64,000 bases of DNA, taken from NCBI RefSeq assembly GCF_026072915.1, contig NZ_AP025943.1, positions 2,666,001 to 2,730,000 of the forward strand. The letters are read 5' to 3'. The position numbers and the translations under genes were made by a program. The notes beneath the pieces are model-generated. The model was not told the DNA's origin, searched no databases, and saw nothing but the letters and a program-made list of their open reading frames with translations. Each line of letters begins with the position of its first letter. The first letter of the stretch is position 1. This document shows, piece by piece, positions 44,837 through 54,141 of the stretch. The stretch is from Akkermansia biwaensis. Its GTDB lineage: Bacteria > Verrucomicrobiota > Verrucomicrobiia > Verrucomicrobiales > Akkermansiaceae.

Positions 44837-46156
44837 TTATTTGATGCTCCTTTTCAGTTTTTTAAGCCGCTGGAACAGGGCTTCCCCCCATCTGCGGAGC
44901 CGGGCCGCGGCGGACGTCCCCAGCATTTTTTCCAGGTTGTTCCAGAATTCGATCTTCCATAAGTCCTTTTCCATGCGGTAGCTCCATGCCCGGTACATTT
45001 CGGAGACGATCAGGCGCAGGTCTTCCTCAGCCTGTTGTCCCTCGCGGATGTCCTCCGGGGCGGCCTCCTGTCCGGCAAGGTCGGAGAAAATGGCGTTCCA
45101 GGTCTGGAAGACGGCTTCATCATTGAAAGGCAGAAGACTTTCTCTGGCCTGCTCACTCTGGCGGGCGTACAATTCTTCGTCCAGCATGAGGGCGGCTATC
45201 CTGTCCGCCATGCCGCGCCGGTCCCCATAAGGGAGGACGGACACTCCCCGGCGGTTGTGCAGGAGTTCCAGGTAGGGAATATCATACATGACCGTGGGGA
45301 TGCCGCGTGCCTTCGCCTCTGCCAGAACCAGGCAGAATGATTCCGCCTGAGAGGTCAGCAGATGGATGCCGCTTTCCGCATAAAGGGGTTCCACATCAGC
45401 CTGTTCGGGGATGAATGTCACGCTGGAGCTGATGCCCAGAGCTTTGGTTAATTGGAGGAGTTTTCCGGATTCCGCCCCGTGGCCTCCCGCCATGACCAGT
45501 CTGGCATCAGGCACGCGGGGCAATAGTTCCGCCATGATGTACAGGGCTTCTTCCGGCATTTTGGGTTCCATGGGGCGCCCAAGCCACAGCAGTGTGCGCC
45601 TGGAGCGCGGCGGAGTCGGAACAGGCGCGGAGGCCGCATGCCTGACGGGATTCTGAACGTAATGGGCGCGGCAGCCCAGAGCAGTCCAGAACCGGCGGTC
45701 TGTTCCGGAAACAACGGCTACGGCGTCGCAGAGGCGGGCGGTTTCCAGATGGGAATCATACATCCCTTCATCCCCCGTCAGGTAGAGGGGGGTAGGGAAG
45801 GAGAAATGGATATTGAGGATGGTTTTGACCGGAAGAGGGCGGAGGATGGCCGCCGTTTCCATGGCAGCGGCATAAAAGGCGCCGTGCAGAATGACCAGGG
45901 AGGGACGGTGTTCGCGGATGATTTTTTCCCACTGGTCCTTCCGGGAGGATTCCCGGCTGAGGCAGGCGAACCGGCAGTAGTTTTCCAGGGACGGGCGCAA
46001 TTTGCCTACGGGTTGTTCCGTGACGAGAAGGACGTGGATTCCGTGTTTGGCAAAGATGAGGGTTTGCGCCTCCACAACGCGTTCAATGCCCCCCAGGTTT
46101 TCCAGGGAGGGGAAGTAGATGGCCAGGGTAGGGATGTTTGTCGTCATGGCTTTCAT
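44837..46156 (-). CDS. GT4 family glycosyltransferase with C-terminal extension
   Basis: The 439-residue product has the GT4 layout: AIYFPSLENLGGIERVVEAQ at the N-terminus, LLWLGRPMEPKMPEEAL, RLVMAGGHGAESGK, and the donor site ESFCLVLAEAKARGIPTVMYD. About 100 residues extend beyond the usual end; they are charged and helical (EEDLRLIVSEMYRAWSYR) and end in a very basic tail. The start MKAMTTN overlaps the upstream acyltransferase gene by 4 bp. Confidence 0.88.
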   Translation of the reverse strand: MKAMTTNIPTLAIYFPSLENLGGIERVVEAQTLIFAKHGIHVLLVTEQPVGKLRPSLENYCRFACLSRESSRKDQWEKIIREHRPSLVILHGAFYAAAMETAAILRPLPVKTILNIHFSFPTPLYLTGDEGMYDSHLETARLCDAVAVVSGTDRRFWTALGCRAHYVQNPVRHAASAPVPTPPRSRRTLLWLGRPMEPKMPEEALYIMAELLPRVPDARLVMAGGHGAESGKLLQLTKALGISSSVTFIPEQADVEPLYAESGIHLLTSQAESFCLVLAEAKARGIPTVMYDIPYLELLHNRRGVSVLPYGDRRGMADRIAALMLDEELYARQSEQARESLLPFNDEAVFQTWNAIFSDLAGQEAAPEDIREGQQAEEDLRLIVSEMYRAWSYRMEKDLWKIEFWNNLEKMLGTSAAARLRRWGEALFQRLKKLKRSIK

Positions 46157-47169
46157 TGGGGACGTTTGCCGATCAGCCTGGGACAGCACCGGTTGAAGAA
46201 AAGGATCAGGAGGTACTCAATGCCGAGAAAGAGGATGAAAAAGCCGATTTTTCCGAATGTGTTCGTTTTAAACCAGGCGTGGTAGTACAGGCCGAAGATG
46301 GGCATGTGCGTGGCAAAGACGATCAGGGAGTTTTTCCCGTAAAAGCGCAGGGGGCGCAATAGTTTCACTCCGTCCAGGTATTTGGCGCACAAGAGGGAAA
46401 AGGCAATGAAACATGCGGAGCAAACCATTTGCCAGGCCATGTACGGGAGAAGGCGCATCCAGGGCAGAAGTCCGTAGCCGGCATTGATCAGCACGACGGG
46501 AATGATGCAGAGGAGCAGGAGAAATTTGCTGTGTCCGTTTTCAACCAGTTGCAGCAGTTTTTTACCGTACAGGGCCCCCAGCGTGAAATAAATCAGGAAA
46601 TACAGGATATGGGAAAGCGGGAAAAGAGGAGTGATGGGGTTGTATTCCGGACGCGCCCACAGGAACAGGCCCGCCAGGGAGCACGCCAGGCTGGCGCCCA
46701 CAGTCATGATGGGCGAAAGGAATTTTTTCAAAAACGCATAAAGGAGGGTGATGCAGAACAGGCCTATGAAGAACCAGAGCGCTCCGTTCAGAACCTGATA
46801 GGAATAAACGGCATGGGGGCCGAACAAGCTGTCCGTGAACGGACGGAAGCCGGTTTTCTGATGAAGCGCGAGGAGCAGTTCGTGCAGTTTGTACAGAAGC
46901 AGGGTGAACAGATAGAACGTGAGGAAGGGAACCAGAAGGGTTCTGGCCTTCGCCGCGATCAGTTCATGCCATGGTTTTTCCCTGAAAAAGACGCCGGAAA
47001 CGAAGCAGAAGATGGGCATGTAGTACGGCAGGGTGATCCATGACGGCATGCACCCCGGGTCATATTCGTAATGGACGTGCATCAGGACCACCCAGAGGAC
47101 CGAAAAGCCCTTGAGGAAGTCAAGATAGGAAATGCGCCCGGAAGCGGCATGGGGAAGGTCGGCATTCAT
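46153..47169 (-). CDS. Acyltransferase-3 family membrane protein
   Basis: The 338-residue protein has about 10 membrane helices and the family N-terminus RISYLDFLKGFSVLWVVLMHVHYEY, with the catalytic His in VLMHVH. Such enzymes O-acetylate sugars of surface polysaccharides on the periplasmic side or bring acetyl groups across the membrane. Unlike the second family member in this cluster it is intact. It overlaps the upstream glycosyltransferase gene by 4 bp. Confidence 0.9.
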   Translation of the reverse strand: MNADLPHAASGRISYLDFLKGFSVLWVVLMHVHYEYDPGCMPSWITLPYYMPIFCFVSGVFFREKPWHELIAAKARTLLVPFLTFYLFTLLLYKLHELLLALHQKTGFRPFTDSLFGPHAVYSYQVLNGALWFFIGLFCITLLYAFLKKFLSPIMTVGASLACSLAGLFLWARPEYNPITPLFPLSHILYFLIYFTLGALYGKKLLQLVENGHSKFLLLLCIIPVVLINAGYGLLPWMRLLPYMAWQMVCSACFIAFSLLCAKYLDGVKLLRPLRFYGKNSLIVFATHMPIFGLYYHAWFKTNTFGKIGFFILFLGIEYLLILFFNRCCPRLIGKRPQ

Positions 47170-48368
47170 GGCACCATCTGGTAAATGTGGTTGATTTCCC
47201 CCTCGTTTCCGTAATCGCGGGCGGCGCAGTTGCCGGAAAGTCTCCGCCTCAGTTCGGGATGGTCGATAAGCCGTGCCGCCGCCTGCGCCACTGCCTCCGC
47301 GCTCATGTCCGTGATAATGCCGTCAATGCCGTCTTCAATCTGGCTGGTGGCCGTGGGATATCTGGTGACAATGACGGGTTTCCCCAGGATTTGGGCCTCC
47401 CGGACGGAGACGGATTTTCCCTCCACATTGGAAGGCTGCACATAAATATCGCAATGGCGGAAGTAGGGATACGGATTGGCCGCGGCTCCCGCCAGAATGA
47501 AATGGTCCTGAAGGTTCAGCTTACTGATGCGCTCCCTTAAGACGGATTCCAGATGCCCTTCTCCAAGGACTGTCCATTTGATCCGGTAACCACTGTCAAG
47601 CAGGATGCGGCAGGCATCCATGGCCCGGTCATAGGCCTTTTCCTCGCAGAGACGCCCTACTGTCAGAAGTGATATGCCTTGTTCCGGGCCTGCGGGGGCG
47701 GGGAGGGAAGTTTGTGCCTGGCTTCTGATAAAGGCGGGAGACAGGATGTTTTCAATGACGCATGCCTTGGCCGCCAGGCCCGGATGGCTGCGGAGGAAGG
47801 ACTGCATGGCGCTTTCAGACACCAGGACGATTTTATCCAGCCGGTTCCACATTTTTCCGTCCATGCGCATGAATGGCCTGACGCTTCCGTAGTCCGTATG
47901 ATACCAGCCCAGCTTCACATCGGCTTTTACCTTGTCCGAGATGACGTCATGGAAGCCGAGGAAACTGATGCCGAGGTCATAATGCCTGTTGCTGATGTCC
48001 GGAAGCCACGGAAGCATGAGACGCTGGCAGTATTGCATGATGCCGTGTTCGTGGACCGGTCTGCCCATCATTTTATAACGGACCGCCGCCAGCAGAATGC
48101 CCAGTTTCTTCATCAGATAGAGGAAACGGTGCTTTCCATTCCGGAGGTTCAGGGGGGCGACAAGCGTCCTGTATGCGGAAATTTCCGGAAGAAGATTTAC
48201 CTGGGGAGGGATCATGTCCATGAATTCCCCTTCATGGCTGAACAGGAACAGGTCTACGTCGTACTGCGTGTAGTCGATGGCGTGCAGCAACCCCAGAAGG
48301 CTGCGTTCTGCTCCTCCTATATGCATGTAGGTCATCGTGATGATGATTTTTTTCCTGGCGGGGGTCAT
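47166..48368 (-). CDS. GT4 family glycosyltransferase
   Basis: The 400-residue product begins MTPARKKIIITMTYMHIGGAERSL, the glycine-rich loop of GT4 enzymes, with ISLLTVGRLCEEKAYDRAMD, IKWTVLGEGHLESVLRE and the donor site VEGKSVSVREAQILGKPV. The start at 48368 overlaps the upstream gene by 4 bp. The same frame stays open about 480 bp further upstream, but that part is antisense-like Arg/Gly/Pro sequence over the GT2 gene and was excluded. Confidence 0.9.
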   Translation of the reverse strand: MTPARKKIIITMTYMHIGGAERSLLGLLHAIDYTQYDVDLFLFSHEGEFMDMIPPQVNLLPEISAYRTLVAPLNLRNGKHRFLYLMKKLGILLAAVRYKMMGRPVHEHGIMQYCQRLMLPWLPDISNRHYDLGISFLGFHDVISDKVKADVKLGWYHTDYGSVRPFMRMDGKMWNRLDKIVLVSESAMQSFLRSHPGLAAKACVIENILSPAFIRSQAQTSLPAPAGPEQGISLLTVGRLCEEKAYDRAMDACRILLDSGYRIKWTVLGEGHLESVLRERISKLNLQDHFILAGAAANPYPYFRHCDIYVQPSNVEGKSVSVREAQILGKPVIVTRYPTATSQIEDGIDGIITDMSAEAVAQAAARLIDHPELRRRLSGNCAARDYGNEGEINHIYQMVP

Positions 48369-49336
48369 CTGTTGCTTTTGGCGTAAAGGGTGTGGGCGCA
48401 TGAAGCCAGGCGCTGGGATATCAGGGCCGCCGTCAGGAACAGCCTGTTGCTTCCCGGCAATTTCGCCAGGGCGTGCCGCCCTTCGTTCCGGTAATGGAGC
48501 AGAAGCTTCCAGACCAGGGAGCGGATGTCCTTCCTGTAATAGCCGGTTGTGCGGGTGTTCCGCAGATAGACGTCTGCCTGGACGGTTTCCCGGTCCAGAA
48601 GAAGCTGGCGGAACTGCGCGCCGTCCGGGAGGGCCCGGCAGTAGTCGCCGGTCAGGCGGACCGCCCTGTACCAGTCCTTGAAGGACCTGGCGCCCGGCGC
48701 ATGGGTAAAGGCCCCGGACCGTTTGATGTAATGGTAGAGGGGCCGGTCCAGCTTGGCGACGGTACGGGCCAGCGCCGCGAGCTGGACCATGCCGACCATG
48801 TCTTCCGTGTAATGGATGTCGTGCGGAATGGAAATTTCCCGGCAAAGGCTTGTACGGATCAGTTTTCCCCAGATGAAGTATTTCTCTTCCGTCAGCAGCG
48901 CCCGTAGAAAGGTTTTTCCGTCCAGTACGTCAAAGTGGTAGTCCGTACACATCTTTCTTCCGGAACCGTCTTCCATTTCCGAGAAGTAGTCGGATACGAC
49001 AATATCCGCGTCCGTTTCATGCTGGCGTCCGGCAAGCCCTTCAATTGCATCCGGTTCCAGATAATCATCCCCGTCCACATGGATGATGAATTCCCCGGAA
49101 GCCCGGTCAATGCCCGTTTTGCGGGCCATGGGCAGCCCTTCGTTCCGTTTGGCGATAACCTGGATGCGCTTGTCCTGCCGTGCCGCCTGTTCCAGGATGG
49201 CCGCGGAACCGTCCGTGGACCCGTCGTCAATGCAAATAATCTCCAGCTCTGCGTGCGTCTGGCGCACGAGAGAATCCAGGCACCGGCTGACGAGATGCTC
49301 AAGGTTGTAAACGGGAACGATGGCGGAAATCAGCAT
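48365..49336 (-). CDS. GT2 family glycosyltransferase
   Basis: This 323-residue GT-A enzyme starts MLISAIVPVYNLEHLVSRCLDSLV, with IICIDDGSTDGSA, NEGLPMARKTGIDRA, and the metal site HVDGDDYL. The C-terminal half is helical and has no membrane segment. It is followed by a GT4 gene with a 4-bp overlap. Confidence 0.9.
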   Translation of the reverse strand: MLISAIVPVYNLEHLVSRCLDSLVRQTHAELEIICIDDGSTDGSAAILEQAARQDKRIQVIAKRNEGLPMARKTGIDRASGEFIIHVDGDDYLEPDAIEGLAGRQHETDADIVVSDYFSEMEDGSGRKMCTDYHFDVLDGKTFLRALLTEEKYFIWGKLIRTSLCREISIPHDIHYTEDMVGMVQLAALARTVAKLDRPLYHYIKRSGAFTHAPGARSFKDWYRAVRLTGDYCRALPDGAQFRQLLLDRETVQADVYLRNTRTTGYYRKDIRSLVWKLLLHYRNEGRHALAKLPGSNRLFLTAALISQRLASCAHTLYAKSNR

Positions 49337-49388
49337 TGGAAAAAAGGCATGGACATGAAGTTTTCCGGATGAAGCAGAGGTTGGGGAA

Positions 49389-50174
49389 TCAGGATTTTTT
49401 CAGGGATTTGGCCAGGTAGAGAAAAGGGTGCTTGACGGAAAGGATTTTGGAAGCCAGACGGGAGATTCCGTAATGCCAGGGGCAGGGAATGCGGTTTTTC
49501 CTGAATGCCTGCTTGTTCTGCCTGGTATTGCGACGAACTGCCTTGAGGCCTGCCGTGCTGGAGCCTCCCGTGCGCATGAACACCATGAAACGGTCCAGGT
49601 AGTGCGTGGAAATATGGTGTTTTTCCACAAACCGGAGCATGAGCTCGAAGTCCGCCGCGCTGCCGATGGAGGGATCAAACAGGCCGTAGCGCTCAAAGCA
49701 TTCCCTGGTGCAGTAAAAGGTGGGGTGGGCCGGATTCCAGCCTCTCTGAAACGCTCCGGGGCGGTAGGGGGAGCCTTGCCAGGTGCGGACGACCTTCCGT
49801 TCGGAATTGATATAGGACAAGTTGCCATGTACGGCATCCGTACCGTTTTCGGAAAAGGCGCGTGCAATATCTTCCAGTACGCGGTTGTCCTGGTAATAAT
49901 CGTCTCCGTTGAGGAAGCCCACCACGTCCCCCGTAGCCATGAGGATGCCCTTGTTCATGGCGTCGTAAATCCCCTCGTCCGGCTCGGAAACCCACTTCAT
50001 CCTGCTGCGGAACAAGGGTTCCATTTCCCGGAGAATGGATACCGTCCCGTCCGTGCTGGCGCCGTCCACGACGATGTATTCCATATCCGGATGGGTTTGC
50101 CCCAGAACGCTGCGCATGGTGTCGCGCAAGGTGGAGGCATTGTTGAAGCAGACCGTGATGATGGAGATTTTCAT
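49389..50174 (-). CDS. GT2 family glycosyltransferase (WcaA-like)
   Basis: The 261-residue product starts MKISIITVCFNNASTLRDTMRSV and has YIVVDGASTDGTV, GIYDAMNKGI and the metal site FLNGDDYY, followed by a receptor-side segment HPTFYCTRECFERYG. This wording belongs to the WcaA-like branch. I chose the ATG at 50174 because it gives the family N-terminus; an in-frame ATG 11 codons upstream is possible. Confidence 0.9.
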   Translation of the reverse strand: MKISIITVCFNNASTLRDTMRSVLGQTHPDMEYIVVDGASTDGTVSILREMEPLFRSRMKWVSEPDEGIYDAMNKGILMATGDVVGFLNGDDYYQDNRVLEDIARAFSENGTDAVHGNLSYINSERKVVRTWQGSPYRPGAFQRGWNPAHPTFYCTRECFERYGLFDPSIGSAADFELMLRFVEKHHISTHYLDRFMVFMRTGGSSTAGLKAVRRNTRQNKQAFRKNRIPCPWHYGISRLASKILSVKHPFLYLAKSLKKS

Positions 50175-50214
50175 GAAAAGGGCCGTAAGTCGTTTTCCGT
50201 GCCGCATCCGCCTG

Positions 50215-50877
50215 TCAGAGGCGGAGCTTGTTGATCATGATGGCGTTGTGGGCGTCCGTCCCCCACCAGAAATAGAGGTTTTCCTGTTGGAATTTCCGCG
50301 CCAGTTCCCGGCATTTCTGCCCGTAGAATCCGCATAGTGAGCCTATGTTTCCCTGGAAAAGAATGCCTTGTGCGGCCAGGGCGGCGAGTTCCTCTGGAGT
50401 CAGGATTTTGCCGTAGCGTTCAGGATGGGCCAGCACGGGAACATATCCTCTGTCCTTAATGAGCAGGAGCATGTCCATCCACGCGTCCGGAAGGCGGTAT
50501 TGCGGGAGTTCCACAAGAATGTGCGTGCCGTCCGGGCTGAGAGGCTCCTCTTCCGTGAATTGCCGTTCAAAATGATCGTCCAGCATGTATTCCGCCGCCA
50601 GCCGGAGTTCAAAATCCTCGTCCGGCACGGCGTTCACAAGCTCCCGAAAGCGTACTTTTAAACTCGTTGCCGTATTCCAGGGATAGCGGCTGATGACATG
50701 GGGAGTGCAACAGGCTCCCCGGAATCCCCGTTTTTTCAGCAGGGAAATGAGTTCCAGGCTTTCCGCCTGCGTCCGCGCGCCGTCGTCCACACCCCAGAGC
50801 AGATGGCTGTGCATGTCCATTCCGTCCGGACAGAGGGTACAGAGCTTGAACTTTGGCTGGAACAGGGCGGAGAACAA
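50215..50877 (-). CDS. CpsB/CapC-type tyrosine-protein phosphatase (PHP fold)
   Basis: The 220-residue product is a metal-dependent phosphatase of the PHP superfamily that dephosphorylates the capsule BY-kinase. Motifs are MDMHSHLLWGVDDGART with the metal-binding His pair, CCTPHV, VLAHPERY, and FWWGTDAHN. Bacteroidota homologues often begin with a short segment before the HSH motif, which supports the TTG start at 50877; an ATG at 50820 is the alternative. It follows wzc by 8 bp, and the pair should set the phosphorylation level of the export complex. Confidence 0.92.
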   Translation of the reverse strand: MFSALFQPKFKLCTLCPDGMDMHSHLLWGVDDGARTQAESLELISLLKKRGFRGACCTPHVISRYPWNTATSLKVRFRELVNAVPDEDFELRLAAEYMLDDHFERQFTEEEPLSPDGTHILVELPQYRLPDAWMDMLLLIKDRGYVPVLAHPERYGKILTPEELAALAAQGILFQGNIGSLCGFYGQKCRELARKFQQENLYFWWGTDAHNAIMINKLRL

Positions 50878-50885
50878 GGCGGAAA

Positions 50886-53255
50886 TCAGGAATTGGTGGT
50901 GTTGTACCCGTAGTTGTAATGGTAGCCGTAACCGTAATAGTGATGGCCGGACGCCTTGAAGTCCACGGCATTGATGACAAATCCCATGTTGGGAAGCTTT
51001 CCTTCATTGGCAAGCTGCTGGATAGTGGCTATATAGCGCTTGTCTATCTTGTTGCTGCGGATGACGTACAGGGAAATGTCCGCCAGTTTGGCAAAAATGG
51101 CCGTATCCGCCAGAATGCCGTAGGGTGGCGCGTCAATGATAACGGCATCGTAAGATCGCTTGAAGGACTGGATAAGCTGTTCAATCTCGGGCCGGGAGAG
51201 CAGGGAAACGGGATTGGGAACATGGGGGCCTCCGTAGAGGATGTCCACCCCCGGATGATCCGGAAGGGAATGAATGACGGAGGAAAGGTCGGAAACCTTG
51301 TTGAGCAGGATGGTGCTCAGGCCCTTGCGGCCCTTGCCGCCAAGCTGGCTGGAGAGGGAGGTCTTGCGTAGATCGCCGTCAATCAGGAGCACGCGCTTTC
51401 CGATTTTGGAAAAAGCCTGGGCCAGATTGGCGGAAATGAAGGTTTTTCCTTCTCCCGGCGTGGTGGAAGCGAGCAGGATCACATGGCCCTGATGCTCGGA
51501 AAAGGGAAGCATGGAGTCCACATTGTGGCACATGATATGGAAATATTCCGCCATGACGGAATGTTCGTCAGGGAGCATCAGGGATACCTGTTTCTGTTCC
51601 TTTTTGCTCATGGCGGGAAGCTCTGCAATGACGGGAAGGGTGGTGATGGCATCCAGGTCATGCCTGTTTTTGACCTTGTTGTTGAGTATGGCCGCGCCCA
51701 TGAAAGCGAACAGGCAGAGGGCTGCGCCTCCGGCCGCCCCGCCGAGAACGAATTTCCTGGTATTGGGAGCAATCGGGGCGTTGGAGCCGTGCGCCGTTTC
51801 CAGAACGCGGGCGGAAGAAGGTGTGGTTTCCAGAGCCAGTTCGTTTTCCTGTTCCTTGGTCAGCAGCGTAAGGTAATATTCTTCCTTTACCCCGTGTTCG
51901 CGGTTCAGAGGGGTGAGTTTCCGCGCCTTTCCGGATGTGGCGGCCAGGCGCTTGGTAATGTCATCCCGCTTTCGGGTAAGCTCCTGGAGCCGTAAATTCA
52001 AGTTATCGCGCAAGTTGGACAGGGATCTGAAGGCGGCCGCGCGGGTAGCGTCCATCTTCTTGGTCAGGGAAACGACGATGGGGTTTTGCGAGCCCGCGCT
52101 GCCCGCGATTTTCTGGTATTCCAGATAGGCGGTGTTGTAGGCTTCAATTTGACGGGAAACCCCGGAGTCCGCGATGCCGGTGTCCAGGGAAATAAGTTCC
52201 GCTTTTTTACTGACGGCTTTCAAGTTGTTTTCCAAGTCATTGGCCAGCATGATCTGCGTCTGGAGCTCGAAAATGGAATTGTCCAGCGTTTGTGCGGTGC
52301 TGAAATCGGCGGACAGCGAGGCTTGCGTGTCGGCAATGATGTCGTTCTCGAATTTGATGTCGTCCCGTTTGCTGTCCAGTCTTTTCAATTCCTCGCCGAT
52401 CTGTTCGAGTTGCCGGCGAATGAATTCTTTCGTCTTGACGGCGATGGCGCGGCGTTCTTCTCTGGAATGTTCGTTATAGATTTCGATCAGTTTATTCAGC
52501 GTATCCGTTGCTTTATCGGGATTGGAGGAAGTGAGCGTCATCTGGAGGAGGCTGGATTCCTTGGCGTCCGGGCGCTTGACGGTGAAGTTGGCGAGGAGCT
52601 GGTCCGCAGCGGCGTTGATGGGAACGCGCCGTACGGTAATGGTGGTGCCTGGAATTGTCTCCGGCATATGGGAAGTGGGATAAACCGTGATGGTTGCAAA
52701 AGGGAGATGGACGGGCTTTTTCAGTTCCTCTTCCAACTGTACGGGTTTTCCGTCGCTGCCCTGGTAGGTCAGGGACAGGGCGCTGTCCCCTTTCAGGGTA
52801 ATATCGAAAGAACAGGACCTGTCGCTGGGGATGTTTTCAAAGATGACTTCCACAGGGCTTTCCCGGTACAGGTCTATCTGGCGCAGGTCCCGTTTTTTCC
52901 AGTAGGATACGTTCAGTTTCAGGTCTTCAACCGTATGCCGCATGACGGTGGAGGACCTGAGGATAAAGCTTTCATTGGCCAGATTGGCCGCTCCGGAATC
53001 CACCCCCAGTTCCACCATGATGCGGTCTGTGGAGGAATCCTTGCTGGCTTCCCTCATCATGACGCTGGCGGTCTTTTCAAATACGTAATTCTGCGTGGCC
53101 GCCATATAATAGGCTGCAGTTCCTCCCAAAAGGGCGCAGAACAGTATCCAGTACCAGCGCCTGCGGAGAATGATGGCGACAATGTCCAGAGACAGGGAGG
53201 AATCCGGTGTCTCGGGCGGGGGGGAAGATACAGGCGGAACGGTAGGTTGCGGCAT
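50886..53255 (-). CDS. wzc: Polysaccharide co-polymerase and BY-kinase Wzc
   Basis: The 789-residue inner-membrane protein controls chain length and export. Two hydrophobic segments (about 28-52 and 495-520) frame a large periplasmic coiled-coil domain of the Wzz type. The C-terminal cytoplasmic kinase has Walker A LASTTPGEGKTFISANLA, Walker A' VLLIDGDLRKTSL, and Walker B VIIDAPPYGILADT. The tail is a tyrosine cluster (GHHYYGYGYHYNYGYN), the substrate of trans-autophosphorylation. The N-terminus is a proline-rich segment. It is 62 bp after wza and 8 bp before the phosphatase gene. Confidence 0.95.
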   Translation of the reverse strand: MPQPTVPPVSSPPPETPDSSLSLDIVAIILRRRWYWILFCALLGGTAAYYMAATQNYVFEKTASVMMREASKDSSTDRIMVELGVDSGAANLANESFILRSSTVMRHTVEDLKLNVSYWKKRDLRQIDLYRESPVEVIFENIPSDRSCSFDITLKGDSALSLTYQGSDGKPVQLEEELKKPVHLPFATITVYPTSHMPETIPGTTITVRRVPINAAADQLLANFTVKRPDAKESSLLQMTLTSSNPDKATDTLNKLIEIYNEHSREERRAIAVKTKEFIRRQLEQIGEELKRLDSKRDDIKFENDIIADTQASLSADFSTAQTLDNSIFELQTQIMLANDLENNLKAVSKKAELISLDTGIADSGVSRQIEAYNTAYLEYQKIAGSAGSQNPIVVSLTKKMDATRAAAFRSLSNLRDNLNLRLQELTRKRDDITKRLAATSGKARKLTPLNREHGVKEEYYLTLLTKEQENELALETTPSSARVLETAHGSNAPIAPNTRKFVLGGAAGGAALCLFAFMGAAILNNKVKNRHDLDAITTLPVIAELPAMSKKEQKQVSLMLPDEHSVMAEYFHIMCHNVDSMLPFSEHQGHVILLASTTPGEGKTFISANLAQAFSKIGKRVLLIDGDLRKTSLSSQLGGKGRKGLSTILLNKVSDLSSVIHSLPDHPGVDILYGGPHVPNPVSLLSRPEIEQLIQSFKRSYDAVIIDAPPYGILADTAIFAKLADISLYVIRSNKIDKRYIATIQQLANEGKLPNMGFVINAVDFKASGHHYYGYGYHYNYGYNTTNS

Positions 53256-53317
53256 AAGGAAATGAAATACTTCACCGGCTTTCCACTTTCCGCGGAAAGC
53301 CGGCTACGGAAGAAGGG

Positions 53318-54103
53318 TCACAAGGCGCACAGGGCGATGATGCCGATGATCAGGCCCACGCCGGATGCCGTCCAGCCGATGTATTGGACGGTGTCACTGC
53401 GGGTATTGATTTTACGTTCGGCAGGGGTAACGTAAATGGTGTCGTTCTGCTGAATGTAGTAATAGGGGGACTGGAATAAATCCTTGCTGCGCAGATCGAT
53501 TTTGGCAATCTGGCGGTGGCCGTTCGTTTCACGGATCAGCGTGACGTCCCGGTTGCCGTCAATGCTCAAGTCGCCCGCACGGCTGATGGCTTCCAGAATG
53601 GTCAGGCGCTGGCCGTCAATGTTGTATGTTCCGGGGGAGGAAACTTCGCCCAGAATGGAGAACTTGAAATTGGTGATCTGCACGTTGACGGAAGCGTCGC
53701 TGATGTAGTCGTTGTTTTTCAGAGCGGCGGCAATGTCATCTCCCAGGGCGGAGCAGGTCTTGCCGGCCGCCTTGATTTTGCCGATAACCGGCAGGACGAT
53801 GTAGCCTCTGGCATCGACCAGGTAACCTTTGGACCGGGAGCTGGAGCTGGGGCCGGAGGTGCCGATTTCAGAGACGGCAAAAGGTGCGGTCAGTTCGGGC
53901 TGCTTGCTGCTGACAGTGATGGAAAGCTGGTCGTCCTTCTGAATCAGGGTTTGGTAGCTGCCCTGAATCTTTTCCTTGGAGTAGCCGGAGACGTCCTGGA
54001 TGTACAAGACTTCCTTGGGACTGACGCAGGAAGGAAGGAGGCTGGCTCCTGCCAGGGCTGCGGAACACAGGAGAGCTTTGCTGAGGAGATGGTGTTTATT
54101 CAT
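53318..54103 (-). CDS. wza: Outer-membrane polysaccharide export lipoprotein Wza
   Basis: The 261-residue product has a lipoprotein signal peptide (lipobox LPSC, Cys26) and the PES domain: EVLYIQDVSGY, DDQLSITVSSKQPELT, and a SLBB-type segment (SILGEVSSPGTYNIDGQ followed by TILEAISRAGDLS). It ends with a hydrophobic helix (WTASGVGLIIGIIALCAL), the kind that in Wza forms the outer-membrane pore. This layout is the short, Bacteroidota-like form. It lies 38 bp after the phosphoglycosyl transferase gene. Confidence 0.93.
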   Translation of the reverse strand: MNKHHLLSKALLCSAALAGASLLPSCVSPKEVLYIQDVSGYSKEKIQGSYQTLIQKDDQLSITVSSKQPELTAPFAVSEIGTSGPSSSSRSKGYLVDARGYIVLPVIGKIKAAGKTCSALGDDIAAALKNNDYISDASVNVQITNFKFSILGEVSSPGTYNIDGQRLTILEAISRAGDLSIDGNRDVTLIRETNGHRQIAKIDLRSKDLFQSPYYYIQQNDTIYVTPAERKINTRSDTVQYIGWTASGVGLIIGIIALCAL

Positions 54104-54141
54104 TAGTTGAAGTAATAAAGGGAAGGCTTGGTAACGGGGGA

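Noticed and set aside
48369-48845. N-terminal extension of the GT4 gene at 47166-48368
   Set aside because: The extra 159 codons are a shadow of the GT2 gene; MTPARKKIIITMTYMHIGG is a normal GT4 start and overlaps the previous gene by 4 bp.
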